A DNA stretch of 64,000 nucleotides from JAVVHE01 sp032249695. Its GTDB lineage: Bacteria; Pseudomonadota; Alphaproteobacteria; Sphingomonadales; Sphingomonadaceae. A program made the position numbers and the translations under genes. The DNA lies in contig JAVVHE010000010.1 in assembly GCA_032249695.1 (NCBI GenBank), positions 41,486-105,485 on the forward strand, written 5' to 3'. Below, piece by piece: positions 1 to 8,985 of the stretch (position 1 is the first letter of the stretch; every line of letters begins with the position of its first letter). The notes below the pieces were generated by a model. That model saw nothing but the letters and a program-made list of their open reading frames with translations, did no database searches and was not told the DNA's origin.

Positions 1-1039
<1,039 letters not shown>

Positions 1040-1227
1040 CACGCGCAATCACGCTATGCAGGCTGCTTCGGCAGATCGGAAAGCGCAGCCGCGCCAAAGC
1101 GCTCGCATCGCAGCGTCCCATCCGTTAGCCGGGCTTCAAGCCGGGCGAGGGCTGCCTTTAGCGAGCGCGCAAAATGGGCCCCGTCCCGGATCAGGCGCGG
1201 GACGACGTGCGCAGGGGGACCGATGCC

Positions 1228-1977
1228 TCAGCCCCGAAACGCCCAGCCGATGTAATTGACGCTCCGGTCGTCCGATAGAACGAAACCCCGCGCCGGGCGC
1301 CAGCTGATTCCGCGCGTCTCCCGAACCGTCAGCCCCACGTCCGCCAGCAGCGCGGTCAGCTCATCCGGCCTCAGGAACTGGCGCCAGCTATGTGCACCGC
1401 GCGGGATCAGGCGCAGCACGTACTCGGCGCCTGCGATCAGCGCGGCCCAGCTCGCGGCGGTGCGGTTGGGCGTCGAGAACAGCAGCAGCCCGCCCGGCGC
1501 CAGCAGCGACGCCAGCGCGCGGACGAAGCTGGTGCGGTCGGCGACGTGTTCGATCACCTCCATTGCTGTGATCAGATCGAACTGGCCAGCGCCCTCGGCG
1601 GCCAGCGCCTCCAGCGAACCCGCACGGTAGTCGATCGCCAGGCCCTGCGCGGCCGCGTGCCCGGCGGCCGCGGCGATCGTCTGCTCGGATGCGTCCAGCC
1701 CCGTCACCTCGCCGCCCAGCCGCGCCAGCGGCTCACACAGCAGCCCGCCGCCGCAGCCGACGTCCAGCGCGCGCGCTCCGGCCAATGGCTTCAGCGCCCG
1801 CGCGTCCCAGCCCCACTGCTGGCCGCCGACCTCGCGCAGATAGGCCAGCCGCACCGGATTGACGCGATGCAGCAGCTTCGACGAGCCTTCCGGATCCCAC
1901 CACGCCGCCGCCTCGGCGCCGAACAGATCGACATTGGCCTGGTCGATGCTGGGCGCGGTGGTTTCGATTGCAGCCAT
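1228..1977 (-). CDS. ubiG: Ubiquinone biosynthesis O-methyltransferase UbiG
   Basis: SAM-dependent methyltransferase for the two O-methylation steps of ubiquinone synthesis, acting at the membrane-associated Coq complex. The protein is 249 residues, the normal family length. The N-terminus shows FGAEAAAWWDPEG and the HRVNPVRLAYL block characteristic of UbiG. The SAM motif I is ALDVGCGGGLL near residues 70-80, and ITAMEVIEHV is the post-motif. The ATG start at 1977 gives the expected N-terminus. In many alphaproteobacteria ubiG sits divergently beside lysC, and here a YCII-like gene and lysC begin 67 bases away on the other strand. Confidence 0.95.
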   Translation of the reverse strand: MAAIETTAPSIDQANVDLFGAEAAAWWDPEGSSKLLHRVNPVRLAYLREVGGQQWGWDARALKPLAGARALDVGCGGGLLCEPLARLGGEVTGLDASEQTIAAAAGHAAAQGLAIDYRAGSLEALAAEGAGQFDLITAMEVIEHVADRTSFVRALASLLAPGGLLLFSTPNRTAASWAALIAGAEYVLRLIPRGAHSWRQFLRPDELTALLADVGLTVRETRGISWRPARGFVLSDDRSVNYIGWAFRG

Positions 1978-2044
1978 CGCGCGGTCCTACTAGCCCGGCG
2001 CCGCGGGTCCAAGACTACGCCGGGCCGCAGGCCGGGAGATACGC

Positions 2045-2446
2045 ATGCGCGTGACGGTGTTCGTGAAAGCAACGGCCGAAGGCGAGACGGGCGCGCTGCT
2101 GCCTTTCGACCTGATGGAGGCCATGGGGCGGATCAACGCCGACCTGGCCCCGGCGCGCACTCTGCAGGGGCACGGTGAGGGCCTGAAGCCCTCCTCGCCC
2201 GCGGTTCGCGTCCGTTTCGATGGGGCCGACCGCAGCGTCTCCAACGGCACGTTCGGGCCGCCCGAGTCGCTGGTTGCCGGCTGCTGGATCTGGCGCGTCG
2301 CCGACATGGCCGAGGTGATCGCATCGGCGCGGCGCTGCCCCAACCCGATGCCCGGCCCGAGCGACATCGAAATCCCCCCGATTTATGAGCTTGCCGACCT
2401 GGCCCAACTGCTCGGCGGCGGAGCGCAACTTGCCACGTGCGCCTGA
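2045..2446 (+). CDS. YCII/DGPF-type small protein
   Basis: A 133-residue soluble protein that resembles the YCII-related (DGPF) family of ferredoxin-like-fold proteins. The visible pattern is an N-terminal strand MRVTVFVKA, a middle FGPPESLVAGCWIWRV where the DGPF-type loop is expected, and a C-terminal IEIPPIYELADL typical of that family. No function is established. It overlaps the start of lysC by 10 bases (lysC GTG at 2437), so the two are probably co-translated. The assignment rests on recalled family pattern and is not precise about subfamily. Confidence 0.7.
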   Translation: MRVTVFVKATAEGETGALLPFDLMEAMGRINADLAPARTLQGHGEGLKPSSPAVRVRFDGADRSVSNGTFGPPESLVAGCWIWRVADMAEVIASARRCPNPMPGPSDIEIPPIYELADLAQLLGGGAQLATCA

Positions 2447-3654
2447 TCGTTCAGAAATACGGTGGGACCTCGATGGCGGGGATGGAGCGCATCCGCGCGG
2501 TCGCTGCGCGCGTGATGCGCGCCCGCGAGGCAGGCCATCAGCTCGCCGTAGTGGTGAGCGCGATGGCAGGGGAGACCGACCGGCTGGTCAACTTCTGTCG
2601 TGAGGCGGCGGGGGCGCATGACTTCCGCGAGTACGATGTCGTCGTCGCGAGCGGCGAGCAGGTGACGGCGGGCCTGCTCGCGCTGACGCTCCAGGGGCTC
2701 GGCGTGCCCGCGCGCACCTTCCTCGGCTGGCAGTTGCCGATCCGCACCGATGGCCGCCACGGTTCGGCGCGCATCCTCGGCATCGACACCGCTGCGATCC
2801 ACGCGACGCTTGATACCGGTGGCGTGGCGGTAATCCCCGGCTTCCAGGGGCTGGCTGACGACGGCCGCGTGACGACGCTCGGCCGAGGCGGCAGCGATAC
2901 CTCGGCCGTCGCGGTCGCAGCCGCGCTGAAGGCCGACGAGTGCCAGATCTACACCGATGTCGAGGGCGTCTACACCACCGACCCGCGTATCGTGCCGCGC
3001 GCGCGCAAGCTCAGCCGGATCGCCTACGAGGAGATGCTGGAGCTGGCGAGCGTCGGCGCCAAGGTGCTGCACACGCGGTCGGTCGAACTCGCGATGAAGG
3101 AGCGCGTGCGGCTGAGCGTGCTCAGCAGCTTCACCGATGCGCCGGGCACCTATGTGGTCGATGAGGGAGAGATCGTGGAAAGCCAACTGATCACCGGAGT
3201 CGCCTATAGCCGCAACGAGGCCAAGGTGACCGTGCTCGCCGTGCCCGACCGGCCCGGAGCGGTCGCTGAACTGTTCGATCCGATCGCGGCTGCCGGCATC
3301 AACGTCGACATGATCGTGCAGAACGTGTCGCACGGCGCGGGCAATACCGACGTCACCTTTACCGTGCCCGCGACCGACCTGCCGCGCACGCTCGCTGCGC
3401 TCGAGGGGCCGCGGCAGCGGCTGGGCCTGGCGCAGGTGTTGTCCGACGCGAATGTCAGCAAGGTGAGCGTCATCGGCATCGGCATGCGCAGCCATTCGGG
3501 CATCGCGCAGACCATGTTTCGCGTGCTGGGCGAGCGTGGCATCAACATCCAGGCGATCGCCACCTCCGAGATCAAGATCAGCTTGCTGATCGCCGAGGAA
3601 TATACCGAGCTTGCGGTGCGCGTGCTGCACACGGCCTACGGGCTCGACGGGTGA
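2437..3654 (+). CDS. lysC: Aspartate kinase
   Basis: Phosphorylates aspartate at the entry to lysine, threonine, methionine and diaminopimelate synthesis. The protein is 405 residues. The kinase motif KYGGTSMAG lies at residues 7-15, GRGGSDTSAVA near 150, and YTDVEGVYTTDPR near 170. Two ACT domains occupy roughly 265-405 and end SEIKISLLIAEEYTELAVRVLHTA. The start is GTG at 2437, chosen because it places the N-terminal strand MRLIVQKYGG directly at the start. The two-ACT architecture is the lysine/threonine-regulated type. An in-frame internal start near codon 247 is annotated separately. Confidence 0.97.
   Translation: MRLIVQKYGGTSMAGMERIRAVAARVMRAREAGHQLAVVVSAMAGETDRLVNFCREAAGAHDFREYDVVVASGEQVTAGLLALTLQGLGVPARTFLGWQLPIRTDGRHGSARILGIDTAAIHATLDTGGVAVIPGFQGLADDGRVTTLGRGGSDTSAVAVAAALKADECQIYTDVEGVYTTDPRIVPRARKLSRIAYEEMLELASVGAKVLHTRSVELAMKERVRLSVLSSFTDAPGTYVVDEGEIVESQLITGVAYSRNEAKVTVLAVPDRPGAVAELFDPIAAAGINVDMIVQNVSHGAGNTDVTFTVPATDLPRTLAALEGPRQRLGLAQVLSDANVSKVSVIGIGMRSHSGIAQTMFRVLGERGINIQAIATSEIKISLLIAEEYTELAVRVLHTAYGLDG
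3161..3177 (+). promoter_or_regulatory. Possible internal ribosome-binding site and GTG start for an aspartokinase beta subunit
   Basis: Inside lysC, a purine-rich GAGGGAGA (3163-3170) stands four bases before an in-frame GTG at 3175 (codon 247). The peptide from this GTG would start with ESQLITGVAYSRNEAKVTV, the regulatory ACT region. In Bacillus and Corynebacterium LysC is made as alpha and beta chains, the beta chain starting at this same point of the protein. The site is seen in the sequence; its use is inferred. Confidence 0.4.
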
Positions 3655-3928
3655 GCGGCACCTGGTGACCGCGATCCGCTGCGGCTGCGGCTGGTTGCCG
3701 TTGGGTTGGCAGCGCTCGCGGGTCTGGCCAATGTAACCGGGCCTCCGCCAGGTTTCGGGCTATCTCGCATCAATGACGAGCGGCAACCTCAGGCCGCTCG
3801 CGGTCGATTTGGCGACCGCCAGCCGCGGGGCGTGGACCGCGGCGGGTCATAATTAATTTCTGGAGGGGCGAACGATTTGGGGCCGACGTGCTTGGGCCGG
3901 TTCGACGCTGCCTCGGCCGGACCCAGCC

Positions 3929-4459
3929 CTAGCGCAGCCGCAGGTTCACACGCAGGCCGATCATGTCCAGCCCGGGGTTTTGGCGGCTGAGGATCCGGGC
4001 GTGGCTGAGGTGGACCCAAGCGGCCTCCGCGGTGATGCGGGGCAGGATGGTGGTGCCGATGGCGAGTTCGGGCTCGAACAGCACGCGACTGCCAAAATCG
4101 GTGCGCAGGCCAACCGGCCCTACGCGATAGCCGGGCGCGTCGTGGACCGCGATGCCAATGCCCGGCCGCACGTAGATCGGGCCGGGGCCGATGCGCCAAC
4201 TGAGGCCGCCGGCGAGGAAGTTGGTGCCGCCGTCGGAGTTGACCGAGCCGAACACATAGGCGCGCGGGCCGCCTAGGAACTTCAGCGGGCCGACCGGGCC
4301 GGAACGCAGGCCAAGCTGCAGCGCGGCGCCGCGGTCGCCGACGTCCTTGCTGGCGGGTCGCAGCTCGCCCTGGGCGAGGACGCCGCCGAACACTTCCTGC
4401 GCTTGGGCGGGGAGCGCTGCGAGGCTCAAAAGCGCCGGGATCAGGATACGCATCGTCAT
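3929..4459 (-). CDS. pagL: PagL-type lipid A 3-O-deacylase (acyloxyacyl hydrolase)
   Basis: A 176-residue outer-membrane beta-barrel enzyme that removes the 3-O acyl chain of lipid A. It starts MTMRILIPALLSLAALPAQA, a clear Sec signal peptide with cleavage after AQA near residue 20. The body has alternating hydrophobic strands as in small barrels, and the C-terminal block WVHLSHARI...QNPGLDMIGL carries the His-x-Ser pair (H150, S152) of the PagL active site followed by the conserved NPG. The barrel ends in aromatic-poor VNLRLR. Start at 4459 is chosen because upstream sequence is not signal-like. The gene is monocistronic and divergent from the DUF2945 gene. Confidence 0.78.
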   Translation of the reverse strand: MTMRILIPALLSLAALPAQAQEVFGGVLAQGELRPASKDVGDRGAALQLGLRSGPVGPLKFLGGPRAYVFGSVNSDGGTNFLAGGLSWRIGPGPIYVRPGIGIAVHDAPGYRVGPVGLRTDFGSRVLFEPELAIGTTILPRITAEAAWVHLSHARILSRQNPGLDMIGLRVNLRLR

Positions 4460-4558
4460 GTGCTGGCTGGGAACGCTCGGCGCGGCAAGCTGACGCCAGC
4501 GGGAACGGCGAGGTGCGGCGACGGGTTCAGTGGCGGGAAACGACACGGGAGATCGACG

Positions 4559-4783
4559 ATGGCCGACAATCTGAAGGCGGGCGACCAAGTGAAGTGGCAG
4601 ACGAGCCAGGGCGAGACCGAAGGCGTTGTCGTCCGCAAGCAGACGGCTCCGACCGACATCAAGGGCCACCATGTCGCGGCGTCGAGGGAGGATCCCAAAT
4701 ATATTGTCAAATCGGACAAGAGCGGGAAAGAGGCCGCGCACAAGCGTGACGCGCTGAGGCGTCGCACCGCGTGCGGCTGCTGA
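4559..4783 (+). CDS. DUF2945 (TUDOR-like) small protein
   Basis: A 74-residue hydrophilic protein of the DUF2945 family (also called hypervirulence-associated TUDOR domain). The diagnostic pattern is present: GDQVKWQTSQGETEGVVVRK, then PKYIVKSDKSGKEAAHKRDALR. The family fold is a small barrel and its function is unknown; members are widespread in soil bacteria and are often found near general-stress genes. The ATG at 4559 gives the normal N-terminus. Its 3' end overlaps by 13 bases the GTG that begins the decayed amidotransferase frame. Confidence 0.85.
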   Translation: MADNLKAGDQVKWQTSQGETEGVVVRKQTAPTDIKGHHVAASREDPKYIVKSDKSGKEAAHKRDALRRRTACGC

Positions 4784-5229
4784 TCGCCGAGTCGGCGCCG
4801 CCTGCCGCGCGCGTCCAGCTTCGCGAGAGCACCGGTGCGAGCGCGGGCGAACACTTCCGCGCGACGCTCGAACGGCGGGCGCCGATCGGGCTGGTCCGTC
4901 CGGTCGATGCGAGGCGGCGGAGACGGTCGGCTCTGACGGCGTGTTTCTACAGAGTAGCCCACTCGCGCTCTATCGCGAGACGACGGAGACTCGGCCGCGC
5001 TGACTCGCCATCGCGCTTCGCCGAGCATGGGCTGCTCGGGCTGCCCGAATCGCTTGCCGCCTAGACCGATGCGCTGGAGGCGCTGCACGAGGACCGCAGT
5101 CGCGCGAACCTCGCGTGGTGGCTCGCGCTGGACGGCGAGGTCACCGATGACCGGCGCCGCATGCGCGAGCTCACCAACTTCCTCTCCCCGCTCGTTCGGC
5201 CGACGACGGCCGCGCGCGGGTGGGTTTAG
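4771..5229 (+). pseudogene. Decayed GMP synthase-like class I glutamine amidotransferase
   Basis: Three pieces in order match what I recall of this family, but no single frame is intact. Frame 1 from GTG 4771 reads RLLIAESAPPAARVQLRES and GEHFRATLERRAP, the usual N-terminus. At about 4911 the match moves to frame 3, reading SDGVFLQSSPLALYRETTETR up to a TGA at 5001, where intact members have DGVFLTGSPLHLYEDTPETR. The central catalytic Cys region is missing. From about 5017 frame 1 resumes with GLLGLPESLAA, a TAG at 5062, then DALEALHEDRSRANLAWWL and LVRP to a stop at 5227. So it has a frameshift, an internal deletion and an in-frame stop. Its end overlaps the convergent trxA by 4 bases. Confidence 0.72.
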
Positions 5230-5549
5230 GCGAGCTTGGACTCAAGCCAGGCCTTGATGGCGCCCTTGGGCTCGGCGCCGACTTTGGTCGCGACCGGAGC
5301 GCCGCCTTTGAACAGGATCATCGTCGGGATGCCGCGCACGCCATAGCGGATCGGGGCGTCGGGGTTTTCGTCGATGTTGAGTTTGACGATGCGCACGCGG
5401 TCTTTCAGCTCCTCGCCGATCTCGGCGAGCGCGGGCTGAATCATGCGGCAGGGACCGCACCACTGCGCCCAGAAGTCTACGAGTACCGGCGTCTCGGCGC
5501 TGATGACATCGGTGTGGAAGCTCTGATCGGTGATGGGGTCGAGCGCCAT
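5226..5549 (-). CDS. trxA: Thioredoxin
   Basis: A 107-residue cytosolic disulfide reductase. The active site WCGPC lies at residues 30-34 in FWAQWCGPCRM, and the cis-proline loop is GVRGIPTMILF. Length and sequence are those of TrxA (thioredoxin 1). It is the last gene of the minus-strand run that contains addB and addA and begins 34 bases after the addA stop. TrxA downstream of addA is a common alphaproteobacterial arrangement. Confidence 0.97.
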   Translation of the reverse strand: MALDPITDQSFHTDVISAETPVLVDFWAQWCGPCRMIQPALAEIGEELKDRVRIVKLNIDENPDAPIRYGVRGIPTMILFKGGAPVATKVGAEPKGAIKAWLESKLA

Positions 5550-5583
5550 GGTAGTCTCCTTGCGAAACGCCGGTTGCGTTTGG

Positions 5584-8500
5584 CTACGTATGTTCGTGAG
5601 TACGCGGTGAAAAGGTTACAACCGGATCGTACCCGGCGAGCAACGCGTCCGGCAGCGCGAAGAGCCGTGGACCGGCGACGTAGATCAGCGCGGCTTCGAC
5701 GGCGCGTCCGGGGAACACGCGTGCGAGCGCGGCGCGGTAGCCGGCCATCTGGCGGAGGTGCGCGGGCGGGATCGCAGACAGCTGTCTCGGCGGGCGCAAG
5801 CCGGTCTTGAAGTCGGCGAACCGGATGCGGGCCGGTGTCACGACCAGGCGGTCGAGGCGGCCCGCGATGACGATGCCGCTGTCGAGCACCGCCGCGATTG
5901 GTGCCTCGGGGATCGCATCCGCACCAAACAGGTCGGCATTAGCGGGGTCGTCGATGATCGCGCGCGCTTCGGCGGTAAGTGCGGCGCGGGCTGCCGCGTC
6001 AAGCTCGGGCGCTTCGCGGTCGAGCCAGCGCTGCTGCGCGGCGAGCCCGTGCTCGGCGCGCTCGAACAGACCGTGGAGCAGGCGCCCGCGCCGTGCCGCG
6101 CCCGCGCTGCCAGGTGGGCGCGCGGCGTCGCCGGAGGTGAGGCGCGAGGGAGCCAGCGGGCGGGGCGGGCGCGACTCGGTGGGGGCGGGGGTGATGGACC
6201 AGTCGGGAAGTGGCGGCGGTTGCGGCACTTCGCTGGGCGCCAGCGGCTGCGTGGGCGCGCCGTCGCTCGCGACGCGGTGGGTCAGCGCGCGGCCGAACAC
6301 GGCGTCATCGGCCCACTCGGCGCCGAGATCGATCAGCGCGCCCTCGACGCGCCGCCACCAGCTCTGGGCACCGGCGCCGTCCTTGGCCTTCTTGCCGAGC
6401 GCGCCGCCGACGAACAGCAAGTCTTCGGCGCGGGTCAGCGCGACATAGAGCAGCCGCATCTCCTCCTGCGCGCGGCGCTCCGCCTTGGCCTCAGCTGCTG
6501 CGGCGAGCGGGCCTTTGAGATAGCCTCGACCGGGATGGAAGCAGGGCAGCTCGACGCCGTCGATCTCCAGCGGCACATGGCCCTCGCGGTCGACGTCGTC
6601 ATCGGCTGCGGCGTCGGCGAGGATCACCACGGGCGCCTGCAGGCCCTTGGCGCCGTGGACGGTCATCACGCGCACCTCGGCGCGCGGCGCATCGGGATTG
6701 CGTTTCACCGGCAGCTCGCCCGCATCGAGCCAGGCGAGGAAGCCCTGCAGCGACGGCGTATGCGTCGCCTCGAACCTGCGCGCCGCGCTGACCAGCGCAT
6801 CGAGCACGTCGGCCGCGCCCGCGCCAAGCCGCGCGAGGACGCGCTTGCGGCCGTCGAAGGGTTGCAGCGACAGGATGCGCTCAAGGAACTCGGACGGCGG
6901 CGCCCAGTCGGCGATGGCGAGCGCGGCGCGCAGCCATGCCGCGGCCCGCGCGTGCGCAGGATCGGCCGACTGCGTCAGCGCCTGCCACAACGTCGCTCGC
7001 TCGCGCCCGTATGCTGCCGCGAACAGCTGGTCCTGCGACAGGCCGATGAGCGGCGACACCAGCAGCTCGGCGAGGCTGAGGTCGTCGCCGGGCTGCAGCA
7101 CGAAGCGCATCAGGCTCTTGACGTCCTTCGCGGCAATCGGCGCGTGCAGGTCCAGCCGGTCGGCCCCGGCGACGGGCACGCCCGCCTGGCCGAGCGCAGC
7201 GACGACGGCGCCGACGAACTCGCCGCGCTTGCGGACGAGGATCAGGATATCCTCGGGCCTCAGCGCGCGTCCCCTGGCTTCCAGCCACAAGGGCTGCGCC
7301 AGCCACGCCTTCACCTGCGCGGCGACGCGCGCGGCCATCGTGCGCTGCGCGGTGGAGATCCAGCCGCGCTCGCTGTCAGTCTCCTCGTCGCTGCCGACCG
7401 CCGGGATCGGCTCCCACAAGGTGACCGAACCGGGCGCGGCTTTTCGCGCGGGTTCGTGCCCGGACACTCCGGCATCCAGCCCAAACGCTGCGGCGCCCGC
7501 GCGCGCGATCAACTGGTCAACCACCGCCAGCACCGCGGGGCCGGACCGGAAGTTGACCGCGAGCGCGACCTCGGGGACGTGCACGCCGCGCTCTGCCAGC
7601 CGCTGACGCGCCTCGGCGAACTGCCTGGGGTCCGCGCCCTGGAAGCCGAAGATCGATTGCTTGCGGTCGCCGACCGCGAACACCGATCGCGACGTCGACC
7701 CGCGCGCGCCTTCGCCCGCGCCAAACTCGGACGACAGCGCGCCGATGATCGCCCACTGGTCGCGGTTGGTGTCCTGCGCCTCGTCGACGAGAATGTGATC
7801 GATGCGGCTGTCGAGTTTCCAGCGAACCCATTCGCCCGCGCCATCGGAGCCGAGCAGCCGCGCTGCGCGGGTGATGAGGTCTCCGTAGGTCACCCAGCCG
7901 CCCTCGCGCTGAATGCGCGCGCGCTCGCCCGCGAGCACGGCGGCGGCGCGCTTGTGGCGGGCGGCTTCGGCCGCGCACTCCAGAAGGCAGCGCAGATCCT
8001 CGATGACGAGCATCTGCGCCTGGATCGCCGCGACGATGCGCGGGCAATCGGGATCGGCAGCGCAGATCGCCTTGGTCAGCCAGCCCGAGGCGCTGCGTCC
8101 CGTGCCCTCCGCGGTGATGAACACGGCCGTGAGCTTGCTCCAGCTCGCATGTCGCCCGCTGCAGTCGTGCGCGAGCCAGGCCCGGATCGCCTCCGCATGG
8201 CCCTTGCTGCGGCCGCCGGGGTGACGCTCGAACAGCGCGGCGACACGGGCAAGGGCGCTATCGCTCAGCTTGGCGATCTCGTCTGCGAGCACCGCTTCCG
8301 CGATTCCGTCGCGCGGCAGGCCCAGCGCGGCGCGCAGCCGCGCCTCGAAGCCCGACAGCGCGCCCCAGCCGATCAGCAGCTCGCCATGTTGGGCGAGTTT
8401 GCGCAGCTTATCGAGCGCGCCGCCCTCGCCGTGGCGCAGCGACAGGCTGGCCAGGTCGTCGAGGAAGCCCGGCGGTGGGTTGGCCAGCGCTGCGTCCAGC

Positions 8501-8985
8501 GCCTTGCGCTCAAGCTCGGTCGCGGCGCGGTCGTCCAGTGTTTCGAACGCTGGCGACACGCCGGCCTCGATCGGAAAAGCGGCGAGCAGGCGGCCTGCGA
8601 AGGCGTGGATCGTCTGCACCTGGAGCCCGCCGCGCGCATCGAGCGCTCTTGCGAACAGCTGCCTTGCGCGCACGATCAGCTCCGGCGAGGGCGCCTTCAG
8701 GCCAAGCGCGACCAGATCGGCGCCAATCTCGGCGTCACCGGCTCCGGCCCAGCGCATCAGCCGGCCGAGCACGCGGCTCTGCATCTCGGCCGCCGCGGCC
8801 TTGGTGAAGGTCAGCGCCAGGATCGATTCGGGCGGCGCGCCCGTCAGCAACAGCCGCAGGATGCGCGCGGTCAGCAGCTGCGTCTTGCCCGCGCCCGCCG
8901 AGGCCGACACCCACGCGTTGACCAGAGGGTCCGCGCCTTCGGCCTGCCGCTCCATCAGCGGCGGGTGCGCGCCGGGCAGCCTCAT
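5584..8985 (-). CDS. addA: Double-strand break repair helicase-nuclease AddA
   Basis: AddA pairs with AddB to resect DNA ends for RecA loading. The protein is 1133 residues from ATG 8985. The UvrD-type Walker A is SASAGAGKT with K34; VDEAQDTNRDQW is motif II; FAVGDRKQSIFGFQGADP is motif III; VMTVHGAKGLQAPVV is motif V; and RLLYVALTRAEDLLF is motif VI. The C-terminal RecB-like nuclease reads FADFKTG (D1058, K1060) and then LRQMAGYRAAL. The start is fixed by the ATGA overlap with the addB stop at 8982; longer readings upstream lie inside addB. Confidence 0.96.
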   Translation of the reverse strand: MRLPGAHPPLMERQAEGADPLVNAWVSASAGAGKTQLLTARILRLLLTGAPPESILALTFTKAAAAEMQSRVLGRLMRWAGAGDAEIGADLVALGLKAPSPELIVRARQLFARALDARGGLQVQTIHAFAGRLLAAFPIEAGVSPAFETLDDRAATELERKALDAALANPPPGFLDDLASLSLRHGEGGALDKLRKLAQHGELLIGWGALSGFEARLRAALGLPRDGIAEAVLADEIAKLSDSALARVAALFERHPGGRSKGHAEAIRAWLAHDCSGRHASWSKLTAVFITAEGTGRSASGWLTKAICAADPDCPRIVAAIQAQMLVIEDLRCLLECAAEAARHKRAAAVLAGERARIQREGGWVTYGDLITRAARLLGSDGAGEWVRWKLDSRIDHILVDEAQDTNRDQWAIIGALSSEFGAGEGARGSTSRSVFAVGDRKQSIFGFQGADPRQFAEARQRLAERGVHVPEVALAVNFRSGPAVLAVVDQLIARAGAAAFGLDAGVSGHEPARKAAPGSVTLWEPIPAVGSDEETDSERGWISTAQRTMAARVAAQVKAWLAQPLWLEARGRALRPEDILILVRKRGEFVGAVVAALGQAGVPVAGADRLDLHAPIAAKDVKSLMRFVLQPGDDLSLAELLVSPLIGLSQDQLFAAAYGRERATLWQALTQSADPAHARAAAWLRAALAIADWAPPSEFLERILSLQPFDGRKRVLARLGAGAADVLDALVSAARRFEATHTPSLQGFLAWLDAGELPVKRNPDAPRAEVRVMTVHGAKGLQAPVVILADAAADDDVDREGHVPLEIDGVELPCFHPGRGYLKGPLAAAAEAKAERRAQEEMRLLYVALTRAEDLLFVGGALGKKAKDGAGAQSWWRRVEGALIDLGAEWADDAVFGRALTHRVASDGAPTQPLAPSEVPQPPPLPDWSITPAPTESRPPRPLAPSRLTSGDAARPPGSAGAARRGRLLHGLFERAEHGLAAQQRWLDREAPELDAAARAALTAEARAIIDDPANADLFGADAIPEAPIAAVLDSGIVIAGRLDRLVVTPARIRFADFKTGLRPPRQLSAIPPAHLRQMAGYRAALARVFPGRAVEAALIYVAGPRLFALPDALLAGYDPVVTFSPRTHEHT

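Noticed and set aside
1057..1227. Open frame continuing for about 56 codons after the ubiG stop on the minus strand (VVPRLIRDGAHFARSL...)
   Set aside because: The composition is fairly protein-like, but there is no ATG, GTG or TTG in frame and I recognise no family; it could be a remnant but evidence is too thin.
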